Assembly (NCBI GenBank): GCA_030609325.1
Contig: JAUWCL010000031.1
Location: 1 to 32,793 of the forward strand
Source: Candidatus Krumholzibacteriota bacterium
GTDB taxonomy: Bacteria > Krumholzibacteriota > Krumholzibacteriia > Krumholzibacteriales > Krumholzibacteriaceae
Direction: 5' to 3'
Length of the DNA stretch: 32,793 bases
The position numbers were made by a program, and so were the translations under genes. This document shows, piece by piece, positions 16,837-24,157 of the stretch. Position 1 is the stretch's first letter, and each line of letters begins with the position of its first letter. The notes below the pieces were generated by a model, which was given only the letters and a program-made list of their open reading frames with translations, was not told the DNA's origin and did no database searches.

Positions 16837-17087
16837 TCGTATTCGTCTCACTGCTGGTCTTCTGTGTCTTTCTCTGTCTGTACAGGGTAGGGAAAGGACC
16901 GACAGCCCCTGACAGAACGGTGGCGATCGACATACTCGGGACGCTCGTGGTAGGGTTCTGCGCGATATACTCGATCGTCACCAAGAAAGACCTGTACATG
17001 AACATCGGATTATCATGGGCGCTCCTGAGCTTCATCGGGACCCTCGCCCTGGCTAAATATCTCGAAGGGAGGGGTTTCGATGAATGA
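16833..17087 (+). CDS. mrpF: MrpF/MnhF (MbhB)-like subunit
   Basis: 84 residues with three membrane helices, starting at a GTG within GTGA that overlaps the mrpE stop. RVGKGPTAPDRTVAIDILGT (about 22-41) matches the conserved GPt-x-DRv-x-a-D region of MrpF. The next gene overlaps its end by 8 bases. Confidence 0.9.
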   Translation: MIVFVSLLVFCVFLCLYRVGKGPTAPDRTVAIDILGTLVVGFCAIYSIVTKKDLYMNIGLSWALLSFIGTLALAKYLEGRGFDE

Positions 17088-17424
17088 GACCATCGGATTG
17101 ATACTGCTGATAGTCGGCATCTCGTTCGATGTCGTAGGGTGTATCGGCCTTGTCAGGCTGCCCGACATCTATAACCGCCTCCAGGCAGCGACGAAGTGCG
17201 TAACGCTCGGGACGTGCATGATCCTGCTCAGCGTCGTCTTCTACACCGGCCTGAACTCGATCGGCGTGAAGGCTCTGCTTTGCATCTGGTTTGTCCTGAT
17301 AACAGCGCCCACCGGCGCTCATGCCATCGCCAGGGCCGCCCACAGGTCGGGGATCCGGCTCTGGGAGGGAAGCGTCATGGACAAGTACGCCGACGACAAA
17401 GAAGGCACTGAGGATACAGCCTGA
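17080..17424 (+). CDS. mrpG: MrpG/MnhG (MbhC)-like subunit
   Basis: 114 residues with three membrane helices. GCIGLVRLPDIYNRLQAATK (about 20-39) is the clear MnhG signature, and TAPTGAHAIARAAHRSGI (about 72-89) is the second. The C-terminal tail is charged. It closes the Mrp-like module; the order E-F-G is the same as in mrp operons. Confidence 0.92.
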   Translation: MNETIGLILLIVGISFDVVGCIGLVRLPDIYNRLQAATKCVTLGTCMILLSVVFYTGLNSIGVKALLCIWFVLITAPTGAHAIARAAHRSGIRLWEGSVMDKYADDKEGTEDTA

Positions 17425-17455
17425 GAATGGCGCTGGTACATCGGGGGTTTTTCAA

Positions 17456-18085
17456 GTGGCGATTCGCAAACCAAAGTTGAGAGAGCTGAAAGAGGCACTG
17501 ACCGCCCTGTTCACGGGGCCGTACACATCGAAGTTCCCGAAGGTGATGCCGGTGATGCCGGAGCACTTCAGGGGGACTCCCACGTATGTGCCCGATGAAT
17601 GCGTGGGTTGCGGCTCGTGCGGCCAGGTATGCCCGGCGGGCGCCATCACGATAGTCGACCGGGTGAACAACGAGGGCAGGATGATCCGCTACATAGAGCG
17701 TCACTGGGGCTCGTGCATCTTCTGCAGCCAGTGCTACGCCTACTGCATCACGGGCAAGGGGATCAAGCTCGACCCCGATTTCGAAAAATCCGCCTTCGGA
17801 CCGGACGACATAATCGATTCCCACGAGAAGGAACTGCTCTTCTGCGAGAACTGCGGAGGAGTCATCACCGCGGTAGATCACGCGAGGTGGTGCACGAGGC
17901 AGCTCGGAGAGCTAGCCTTCGGCAACCAGACGCTCAACGTCCTCAAGTACAAGGACCTCGGGCTTGTGGAGGAAAATACGGGGGTGAACGAGAGGAAATC
18001 GCTCGAGCGGGACAGCTACATGAAAATCATGTGCCCCAACTGCCGCGCCGCCTATATCCTCTCCGACGAGTGGGGAACGAGCTGA
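17456..18085 (+). CDS. mbhN: hydrogenase ferredoxin-like subunit, NuoI/MbhN/HycF-type, with extra C-terminal Cys motifs
   Basis: 209 residues from a GTG at 17456 with GGGGG eight bases upstream; the open frame reaches back into mrpG, but that part is not protein-like for this family. Two [4Fe-4S] motifs are present: C49-x2-C52-x2-C55-x3-C59 (CVGCGSCGQVCP) and C87-x2-C90-x2-C93-x3-C97 (CIFCSQCYAYC). Beyond the usual NuoI/MbhN length it carries CENCG (C130, C133) with C146 and CPNC (C193, C196), which resemble a zinc ribbon or extra metal site. It should carry electrons from ferredoxin or the input arm to the small subunit. It is the last gene before the operon terminator. Confidence 0.88.
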   Translation: MAIRKPKLRELKEALTALFTGPYTSKFPKVMPVMPEHFRGTPTYVPDECVGCGSCGQVCPAGAITIVDRVNNEGRMIRYIERHWGSCIFCSQCYAYCITGKGIKLDPDFEKSAFGPDDIIDSHEKELLFCENCGGVITAVDHARWCTRQLGELAFGNQTLNVLKYKDLGLVEENTGVNERKSLERDSYMKIMCPNCRAAYILSDEWGTS

Positions 18086-18108
18086 TCGTGGACTGTATTC
18101 GATCTTTC

Positions 18109-18136
18109 AAGGCCCCTCACCCTCAGGGGCCTTTTT
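18109..18136 (+). terminator. rho-independent terminator of the hydrogenase operon
   Basis: AAGGCCCCT (18109-18117) pairs perfectly with AGGGGCCTT (18125-18133), loop of 7, then a T-run. The maturation protease gene starts only 25 bases further on, so partial readthrough or a separate start of transcription is needed for it. Confidence 0.85.
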
Positions 18137-18160
18137 CCTGGTAAGGACGGGAGGAACAGG

Positions 18161-18631
18161 ATGAAAGGCCTGGAAGAGGAACTGCTCGAAAGGCTGAAGG
18201 GGAAACGCTTCGGCGTTGTCGGGATCGGGAACGTCATAAGGGGAGATGACGGTGCCGGCTGTATGGTTGTCGAGAAACTCGGCGGAGATTTCACGATGCC
18301 GATTGTCGACTGCGCCGAGGTTCCCGAGAACTATGGAGGCTGGGTGGAGAGGCGCGATCTCGAGGCGGTGGTCTACATCGACGCCGTCGATTTCGGGGGC
18401 GCCCCGGGAGAGGTAAGGATTGTGGAGCTCGAGAAGATGATGGAATCGGCGACAAGTACGCACCATCTCTCCCTGCACTACATGATCAGGTTCCTGAAGG
18501 AAGAGTGGGACGGGGACGCTATGCTCGTGGGTATACAGCCCGTGTCGATAGAGGTCGGGGAAGGAATCTGCGAGGAAGTCGCGGCGGGGGTGGATAGGCT
18601 GGCCGGGATGCTGGCAAAGGCAGCGGAGTGA
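18161..18631 (+). CDS. hycI: [NiFe] hydrogenase maturation protease (HycI/HyaD family)
   Basis: 156 residues; ATG at 18161 follows GGGAGGAACAGG. The family features are GIGNVIRGDDGAGCMV (residues 20-35, with the metal-binding acidic residue), VYIDAVDFGGAPGEVR (with the second acidic ligand) and TSTHHLSLHYM (with the His ligand). This family cuts the C-terminal extension from the large subunit after Ni insertion. The large subunit at 10232 has a HycE-type cleavage context (CTER then V), so it is the likely substrate. The gene lies after the operon terminator, so its level may be set lower than that of the structural genes. Confidence 0.93.
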   Translation: MKGLEEELLERLKGKRFGVVGIGNVIRGDDGAGCMVVEKLGGDFTMPIVDCAEVPENYGGWVERRDLEAVVYIDAVDFGGAPGEVRIVELEKMMESATSTHHLSLHYMIRFLKEEWDGDAMLVGIQPVSIEVGEGICEEVAAGVDRLAGMLAKAAE

Positions 18632-18660
18632 CTGGGATATTATAATGAAAAGATTATTAT

Positions 18661-18689
18661 AAAGGGCGGCCTTTTAGGCCGCCCTTTTT
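18661..18689. terminator. terminator between converging transcripts
   Basis: AAAGGGCGGCC (18661-18671) pairs perfectly with GGCCGCCCTTT (18677-18687) around TTTTA, followed by TT on the + strand. It ends the protease transcript; on the minus strand, a looser T-rich tail could also stop the iorAB transcript. Confidence 0.85.
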
Positions 18690-18723
18690 CATGTTTCACA
18701 GAGGTTGTCGCTCAAAACGCATA

Positions 18724-19302
18724 TCAAGTAGATCGACCTGTGAGGAAAGCCTTTTTATTCAGCTCTCCCGTTCCCTTCGGGGCCATGCGCTTGATCACCT
18801 CGAGCCATTTGTCCTCCGCGAGGTCGATCGACTTCGACATCACGCCGAGGAGAATCGTGTTGACGAGCCTCGGATTGCCCAGTTCCTTCGCGATGTCGGT
18901 GGCCTTGACGAGTTTCGCGTCGGGTACGCGGGCTTTTATCCTTCCCATCGCGTCTTCCGGGTAGAAGAATTTCCCGGTGGAGGTGATCGGCGGAACGAGC
19001 TTGTGATCGTTGACTATGAAGGTGCCGCCCTCGGCGAGCTGGTGGATCCACCTGAGGCCCTCTGCCAGCTCGAAGGCAAGGATGAGATCCGCCTCGCCGG
19101 AGGGGATGAGCGGCGAATAGACCTTCTCGCCGAAACGAACATGACTCGTTACCACGCCGCCGCGCTGGGACATGCCGTGGACCTCGCTCTTCTTGGCGTC
19201 GAGCCCCATGACCTTCGCCACCTCGGTCAGGATCTCGCTGGCGAGGAGCACTCCCTGTCCTCCCACGCCGACGATCAGTACGCTGGTGATACCATTCTTC
19301 AT
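18724..19302 (-). CDS. iorB: indolepyruvate:ferredoxin oxidoreductase beta subunit
   Basis: 192 residues; the ATG at 19302 has AAAGGAG upstream. The fold is the gamma-type domain of 2-oxoacid:ferredoxin oxidoreductases: VGVGGQGVLLASEIL (12-26), SEVHGMSQRGGVVTSHVRFG (with the MSQRGG motif) and a C-terminal region with NTILLGVMS. With IorA it oxidises aryl pyruvates (from Trp, Phe and Tyr) to aryl-acetyl-CoA, reducing ferredoxin. It lies 28 nt after iorA and they form one operon. Confidence 0.93.
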   Translation of the reverse strand: MKNGITSVLIVGVGGQGVLLASEILTEVAKVMGLDAKKSEVHGMSQRGGVVTSHVRFGEKVYSPLIPSGEADLILAFELAEGLRWIHQLAEGGTFIVNDHKLVPPITSTGKFFYPEDAMGRIKARVPDAKLVKATDIAKELGNPRLVNTILLGVMSKSIDLAEDKWLEVIKRMAPKGTGELNKKAFLTGRST

Positions 19303-19330
19303 TACTGATGCAACTCCTTTCCGGGACGGC

Positions 19331-21109
19331 CTACTGCTCGAGCGGGACTATGGCGCCCGCCGGGCAGACCTGCGCGCATATCGTGCAGCCTGTGCATGTG
19401 ATCGGGTCTATCTCTGATTTCGGCTTGCCCTTTTCGTTCTTCTCCTCGCTCGTCGAGATCGACGGGCAGCCTACGCTGAAGCACAGCCCGCAGGCGGTGC
19501 ATTTCTCCAGTATGACGGCGTACGGCTCGTCCTTGATCTTCGACGGGAAGAGCATGCACGGCCTGTTCGTGATGATGACCGAGGGAGCGTCGCGCTCCGT
19601 CTCCTCCTTCAGGACGCCGATCGTCTCTTCGAGATCGTAGGGATCGACGACGCGGACGTGCTCGACGCCGAGGACCTTGCAGAGGGCGCCGAGGTCGATC
19701 GCATGCGTTTTCTCTCCCATAAGGGTCTTCGCCGTCCCCGGATGGTCCTGCCCGCCCGTCATGGCGGTGATCCTGTTGTCGACTATGATGTTCGTCGTGT
19801 TCGTCTTGTTGTAGACGGCAGATGCCAGCGCCGTGATGCCGCTGTGGAGGAAGGTGCTGTCCCCTATGATAGAGACGACCTTGCCGTCGGTCTTGCCAGC
19901 CTTCGTTATTCCGAAGGCGTGCCCGATTGATGCTCCCATACAGAGGCAGGTATCAATCTGGCTCAGGGGCGGAAGGGCTCCCAGGGTATAACACCCGATG
20001 TCGCCCGTCGTGTAGAGCTTGAGCTTCTTCATCGCGACCAGCATGCCTCTGTGCGGGCAGCCCGAACAGAGCACCGGAGGCCTTGGAAGGACTTCCTCAG
20101 GCTCGGCCGACGAGGTGGGCGATTTGACGGACGCGTCGAGAAGCCCCGCCTCGATAAATCCGTCCCGGACCCGGTCGACATTAAGCTCGAGATGGTTCGA
20201 GAAGTACTTCTTGCCCTCGACCTCGATGCCTGCGGCCCTGATCTGCTCCTCGTAGAAAGGCTCGAGCTCCTCGACGACGAAGAGGTTCTTCACCTCGGCG
20301 GCGAAGCTGGCGATCTTCTTCATCGGGAGGGGATAACCCATGCCGAGTTTGAGGATGCTCGCGTCGGGCATAGCCTCTTTCACGTGCTGGTACGAGATGC
20401 TGCCCGTTATGATGCCGACATCGGCGCCGTTCCGCTCGATCCGGTTAAGGTCGGTTGTCTCGGCATACTCCTTGAGGCTCTCCAGCCTGTCGATCACCAC
20501 CTTGTGGCGTGTGGCCGCATAGGCGGGGACCATGACGTATTTGGTGATATTACGCTCGAAACCCCCGTGCTCGACCGTCTCACGCTCGCCTATCTCGACG
20601 ATCCCCTTGGAGTGTGAGATGCGCGTCGTGATGCGAAGCATGACGGGAGTGTCGAACTGCTCACTGATCTCGAAAGACGCCTTGACGAAATCCTTCGCTT
20701 CCTGGCTGTCGGAAGGCTCGAGGACGGGGATCGAGGCGAACTTGCCGTAGTAGCGGTTGTCCTGCTCGTTCTGGGACGAGTGAAGACTCGGATCGTCGGC
20801 GCTCACGAGGATCAGGCCCGCGCCGACCCCCGTGTAGGTGAGCGACATGAGCGGATCGGCGGCGACGTTGACGCCGACGTGCTTCATGACGGCGATGGTC
20901 CGCGCGCCCCCGTAACTGGCGCCGACGGCGGCCTCGAGGGCGACCTTCTCGTTGATCGCCCACTCGGCGTAGATGTCGTCCTTGAAGAACTTCGCGATAG
21001 TCTGCAGAATCTCGGTGCTGGGCGTACCCGGGTAAGCCGAGGCGAACTCGCCGCCGTATTCAAACACGCCGCGTGCAAGAGCCTGGTTTCCGGACAGAAG
21101 CATCTCCAT
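19331..21109 (-). CDS. iorA: indolepyruvate:ferredoxin oxidoreductase alpha subunit
   Basis: 592 residues. The N-terminal pyrimidine-binding part has LLSGNQALARG and AYPGTPSTEI (24-33); the central part has the thiamine-diphosphate-binding stretch GDIGCYTLG and GDSTFLHSGITAL with CSGCPHRG before it; the C-terminus carries two [4Fe-4S] motifs, CTACGLCFSVGCPSI and CTGCTICAQVCPAGA. This is the full domain order of IorA. The start has GGGAGG nine bases upstream. The reduced ferredoxin it yields could feed the membrane hydrogenase encoded on the other side of the terminator, a metabolic link that is inferred. Confidence 0.95.
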   Translation of the reverse strand: MEMLLSGNQALARGVFEYGGEFASAYPGTPSTEILQTIAKFFKDDIYAEWAINEKVALEAAVGASYGGARTIAVMKHVGVNVAADPLMSLTYTGVGAGLILVSADDPSLHSSQNEQDNRYYGKFASIPVLEPSDSQEAKDFVKASFEISEQFDTPVMLRITTRISHSKGIVEIGERETVEHGGFERNITKYVMVPAYAATRHKVVIDRLESLKEYAETTDLNRIERNGADVGIITGSISYQHVKEAMPDASILKLGMGYPLPMKKIASFAAEVKNLFVVEELEPFYEEQIRAAGIEVEGKKYFSNHLELNVDRVRDGFIEAGLLDASVKSPTSSAEPEEVLPRPPVLCSGCPHRGMLVAMKKLKLYTTGDIGCYTLGALPPLSQIDTCLCMGASIGHAFGITKAGKTDGKVVSIIGDSTFLHSGITALASAVYNKTNTTNIIVDNRITAMTGGQDHPGTAKTLMGEKTHAIDLGALCKVLGVEHVRVVDPYDLEETIGVLKEETERDAPSVIITNRPCMLFPSKIKDEPYAVILEKCTACGLCFSVGCPSISTSEEKNEKGKPKSEIDPITCTGCTICAQVCPAGAIVPLEQ

Positions 21110-21217
21110 ATCAGGGTCCCTCCCGGTTTTCTGAATGTATTGAATCCAAGGTTGCGATAATCAGAGGTTGAGACATAGCCACTGAAAACTAAACGAAATA
21201 ATGGAAATATTCAACTG

Positions 21218-21247
21218 TTTATAGGAAGGAAAAGAGGAAAAAAACAA
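21218..21247 (-). promoter_or_regulatory. putative promoter of iorAB
   Basis: On the minus strand TTGTTT (21247-21242) and TATAAA (21223-21218) are 18 nt apart, about 110 bases ahead of iorA in an AT-rich patch. Apart from this, the 200 bases ahead of iorA (21110-21310) show nothing recognisable. Confidence 0.4.
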
Positions 21248-21310
21248 TTGTCTGTAGCTGCTGGAATTCCTCGTGATTAAAGAAGTTACTGCATCAGCGG
21301 AAGAAAATGA

Positions 21311-21448
21311 ATGGTTGAAAAGCCCACCTTCGAGACGACAGGGGAAATAACGAAGTTCGACGAGAGGGATACGGTCTTCTCGAGGGAAGCCCTCGTACCG
21401 GGCAGCACCGAGGAGATCGAATATCACAAGCTCAATCCCGAGGCCTGT
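21311..21448 (+). pseudogene. truncated start of an iron-sulfur reductase-like gene
   Basis: ATG at 21311 begins a protein-like stretch with TKFDERDTVFSREALVPGS and then EEIEYHKLNPE, which resembles the N-terminus of a family of 4Fe-4S double-cluster proteins (epoxyqueuosine reductase/reductive-dehalogenase-like), as I recall it. After about 46 residues the likeness stops, and the frame runs on to 21544 only as low-complexity sequence antisense to the next gene. So it appears to be a gene start cut off by a deletion or rearrangement. Ribosome-binding site weak. The family assignment rests on memory of the motif and is uncertain. Confidence 0.35.
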
Positions 21449-21465
21449 GCGGCTCCCACAGTGGC

Positions 21466-21978
21466 TCAGGGCCGCGGAGGAGCGTACCAGAGGGTCCAGC
21501 GGTCGATAGATCCGACCACGGCCTGTACGAAAAACGTGCCGTAGCCCTCCGGCCGTTTCTCCGAGGGACGCAGCCCCGCGAGCGAACCTTCCGTCAGATC
21601 GGACCTGATCTCGGGAAATCTCTTCTCCGATCCCTTCTCGAGCCTGATATCGATGCGGTGGCGGGGCCAGCAGGGCCCTTCACGGATAACGACCAGCTGC
21701 GGCACGCCGCAGATCCCGACTTCGAGAGAATCGAGAAGCGATACGAGGCCTGCCGCCGCCTCCCCATACGTCTCATCCGGTGCGCGTTCGACCGAGAGGA
21801 TGGAGATCCTTACATGGGACGAGGTCTCGTCACAGGAAGGAGCGACAGTCACATCAAGGGGGATGGTGTCGGCGGCGCAGCCGCCGACGCGCCTCGACTC
21901 CGAACGTCCGTCGCCCGTGCACGCGCCTGTGAGGAAAAGGCCGGACAGTAGGGCGGCTATGGTAACGGTAACTCGCAT
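21466..21978 (-). CDS. predicted lipoprotein of unknown function
   Basis: 170 residues from the ATG at 21978, chosen because it gives a lipoprotein signal (ALLSGLFLTGAC, lipobox with Cys20) and lies 7 nt after the upstream gene. The mature part has several Cys (CAADT, PSCDE, ICGVP, GPCWP) and no family I recognise. It is the third gene of an operon with a thioredoxin and an outer-membrane barrel. The DNA also reads open for another 53 codons upstream, but that part overlaps the preceding gene. Function unknown. Confidence 0.65.
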   Translation of the reverse strand: MRVTVTIAALLSGLFLTGACTGDGRSESRRVGGCAADTIPLDVTVAPSCDETSSHVRISILSVERAPDETYGEAAAGLVSLLDSLEVGICGVPQLVVIREGPCWPRHRIDIRLEKGSEKRFPEIRSDLTEGSLAGLRPSEKRPEGYGTFFVQAVVGSIDRWTLWYAPPRP

Positions 21979-21985
21979 GGTCCGC

Positions 21986-22675
21986 CTACTTCCGGCATTC
22001 CCCGTATTTGGATGGCGGCTTGAGCCAGGCCATGATGCCGATCCTGAGGTCGATCGACGTGAACCTCTCGTCCAGGGGGTCGCCGTTGCTGTCGAGGATC
22101 GCGTCGTAGTGGGAGCTCTCGAGAAACGAGGAATCATACTTGTCTTTGTTGAAGGTTGTCAGGAATGTGCTCTCAATGAACATGGTGATGTTGTCCTTGA
22201 TACGGGACTCGAACTGGAGGAGGACCATCCCCTGGAGACCGTCTATCTTCCCGCCCGCCATCGAGATGTTTGTATACCCGTAACCGAACCCTGCGCCGAG
22301 ATATGGCCTGAAGATGTCGTTCGAGGGCCAGAGGTTCCTCTTGCCGACGAGCATGTAGTTGTAGTGTGTCATGTCTCCCTCGAAGTCCTCGTAGTCGTTC
22401 TTGTACTTGAAGCTCTGATAGCGGGTGAAGTCGAACCACAGCTCGAGACCCCACTTTCTGTTGGCAAAGAGCCTTCCGATCGACATGCTGAAGCTGAGTC
22501 CTGTGGAGAGATCGCATCTTCCCTGAGTCTTGAGCTCGTTGTTGAGTTTCTGCATGAAGGGATAGCTTCCTCCGACCGTAGACTTGAAGAAGACGTTGCT
22601 GTCCGCCGCGGCCGCAGGCACCGTCAGCGCGGCGACCAGCAGTGCCGTCGCGGCCATGCTCGAAAAGAATCTCAC
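21986..22675 (-). CDS. outer-membrane beta-barrel protein
   Basis: 229 residues from a GTG at 22675, 5 nt after the thioredoxin stop, with AGGGGATAA ahead of it. A signal peptide (1-24, ending PAAAADS) is followed by alternating amphipathic strands rich in aromatic residues, with the glycine-rich FRPYLGAGFGYGYTN that is typical of OmpA/OmpW-like porin folds. There is no clear C-terminal phenylalanine. No substrate can be named. It supports a diderm cell plan. Confidence 0.75.
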   Translation of the reverse strand: MRFFSSMAATALLVAALTVPAAAADSNVFFKSTVGGSYPFMQKLNNELKTQGRCDLSTGLSFSMSIGRLFANRKWGLELWFDFTRYQSFKYKNDYEDFEGDMTHYNYMLVGKRNLWPSNDIFRPYLGAGFGYGYTNISMAGGKIDGLQGMVLLQFESRIKDNITMFIESTFLTTFNKDKYDSSFLESSHYDAILDSNGDPLDERFTSIDLRIGIMAWLKPPSKYGECRK

Positions 22676-22680
22676 TGTCT

Positions 22681-23100
22681 TTATCCCCTGTCCTGATCCG
22701 TCTCTGATATATCCTGTGCGGCCGTCGCTTCCTCTCCGGGAAGGCGGCTCTCGATCCAGTCTCTAAGTTCCGTTATGTTCATCAGCCCCGCCGTCCTGTC
22801 AATCGCTCCTCCGGGGGAGAAGGCGGCCAGTACCGGCACTCCCCTGATGTTGAGCGCCGTTGCGGCATGCGGGCTCTCGTTTACGTCCATCTTGTAGAAT
22901 CGCGACCGGCCGACATACTCCGGTCCGACCTCATTGAGCAGACCGTGCATCACCTGGCATTCGGAGCACCACAGGTTGAAGAAAAAGACGAACACGGGCA
23001 TATCCGGCTTACTGACGGTCTCTTTAAAGATCTTGTCGGGAAGCGCCTCCGGCTCTCCCGGCTTCGTTTCCAGCCCGATAAGTCTCTTGAAAAATCCCAT
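22681..23100 (-). CDS. thioredoxin-fold protein with WCSEC active site
   Basis: 139 residues from the ATG at 23100, which has GGAG upstream; a start at 23130 is open but adds ten residues without a ribosome-binding site. FVFFFNLWCSECQVMHGLL holds the CxxC redox site, followed by FYKMDVNES and the cis-Pro region IRGVPVLAAF. There is no signal peptide, so it is probably cytoplasmic. The WCSEC centre is unusual in having Ser-Glu between the cysteines, close to WCSxC sequences in other thioredoxin-like proteins. It heads a three-gene operon with an outer-membrane protein and a lipoprotein. Confidence 0.82.
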   Translation of the reverse strand: MGFFKRLIGLETKPGEPEALPDKIFKETVSKPDMPVFVFFFNLWCSECQVMHGLLNEVGPEYVGRSRFYKMDVNESPHAATALNIRGVPVLAAFSPGGAIDRTAGLMNITELRDWIESRLPGEEATAAQDISETDQDRG

Positions 23101-23166
23101 GTCATCTCCGCCGAAAAACGCGTTCAACAAGAAGTATAAGGCGAAAGTACGCCTCGGAATCTATAT

Positions 23167-23195
23167 AATATACAGTAATGGCGAGGATTTAACAA
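23167..23195 (-). promoter_or_regulatory. putative promoter of the thioredoxin/outer-membrane-protein operon
   Basis: On the minus strand TTGTTA (23195-23190) and TATATT (23172-23167) are 17 nt apart, about 70 bases ahead of the ATG at 23100. The same AT-rich patch also contains TATAAT (23164-23169) on the plus strand, but with no -35 at the right distance for the gene at 23208. Confidence 0.5.
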
Positions 23196-23207
23196 GGCGG
23201 TGAAGGA

Positions 23208-24128
23208 ATGAAACGCGCGATATTGCTGCCGGCGGCCCTGCTGACGGTAGCCTTGTCATGGGCAGGGGCGTGTGCCGGCGAGGTCTCGCCGGCGGGGCTG
23301 CTCCCCGGGGAAAATGACCTCGAGGGCTGGAAGAAGAACGGGGAGACGCTCTTTTACGGGCCGGACGATCTCTGGGAATATATAAATGGCCAGGCCGAGG
23401 CTTTCCTCATGTACGACTTCCGCGAGGTCGCGGCGCAGCATTATCTCGACGGCTCGGATCTCGAGATAAAGATCGAGATATACGAGCACGGTAGCCCCCT
23501 GATGACCTTCGGCATATACTCGCAGTTTCGCAGCCCCGAGGTTTCCTGCCTTGATATCGGCAACGAGGCGTTCGGAGACGAGTATTCGCTCCATTTCTGG
23601 AAGGGGCGCTTTTACGTAAAGGTCTACGCCTACGATGAAGGGGAGAAGAGCGGCGCGGAGATGAAGATGTTCGCCGGCATAGTGGCGGGGAGGATCCCCG
23701 ACGAGGGAGGCGAGCCCGCGGAGACGTCCCTCTTCCCCCGCGGCGGGCTCGTCGAAAAAAGTGTGACCTTCGTCAGCGAAGGAGTGATGGGAAGCGGCAA
23801 GCTGCCGCCGGCATTCTCGGGCGATTACACTGTCGGCGACGGGAAGGGCAGGCTGTATATATTCCCTCTCGAGTCGGGCGATGCCGCCGCCGAGATCTTC
23901 GGCTGGTACGTCGGTGAGCTCGGCGCGGCGGCAGGAGAGGCCGGATCGGGGAAGATGAAATATTCCGTGGCCGATGGCGAGGCGCCCTACAGGGGGCCGG
24001 TAAAGGCCTTCATGTGCGGAAGGTTCATGGGCGTCGTCACGGGATTCGGGGCCGGCTCGAAGGCGGCAGGCGCCCTTGCCGGCGAAACGGTGGCGCTGAT
24101 CGAGGGATTCTGCGAGGCGGAGAAATAA
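23208..24128 (+). CDS. exported DUF6599-like protein of unknown function
   Basis: 306 residues; ATG at 23208 has AAGGCGGTGAAGGA upstream. A signal segment (1-23, ending WAGACAG) includes a Cys, so it may be a lipoprotein, although the lipobox is not ideal. The mature part has FYGPDDLWEYINGQAEAFL (about 50-68), a pattern I associate with DUF6599-type proteins of FCB-group bacteria, then mixed alpha/beta sequence. It is separated from the - strand operon by a divergent promoter region and ended by a bidirectional terminator. No biochemical role is known to me. Confidence 0.6.
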   Translation: MKRAILLPAALLTVALSWAGACAGEVSPAGLLPGENDLEGWKKNGETLFYGPDDLWEYINGQAEAFLMYDFREVAAQHYLDGSDLEIKIEIYEHGSPLMTFGIYSQFRSPEVSCLDIGNEAFGDEYSLHFWKGRFYVKVYAYDEGEKSGAEMKMFAGIVAGRIPDEGGEPAETSLFPRGGLVEKSVTFVSEGVMGSGKLPPAFSGDYTVGDGKGRLYIFPLESGDAAAEIFGWYVGELGAAAGEAGSGKMKYSVADGEAPYRGPVKAFMCGRFMGVVTGFGAGSKAAGALAGETVALIEGFCEAEK

Positions 24129-24157
24129 CTCTCCTTCGAATCGACAAGATACAAAAA

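Noticed and set aside
8271-17424. Respiratory complex I (Nuo)
   Set aside because: The NuoD-like protein keeps all four Ni-binding Cys, and the NuoA, NuoE, NuoF, NuoJ and NuoN types are absent while Mrp-type subunits are present.
17321-17455. Longer N-terminus for the MbhN-like ferredoxin
   Set aside because: The open frame overlaps mrpG in another phase and has no ribosome-binding site; the GTG at 17456 with GGGGG upstream gives a family-like start.
21466-21468. Second selenocysteine candidate at the TGA ending the lipoprotein gene
   Set aside because: The frame beyond it is short, not conserved-looking and reaches another stop within about 15 codons; there is no family Cys to replace.
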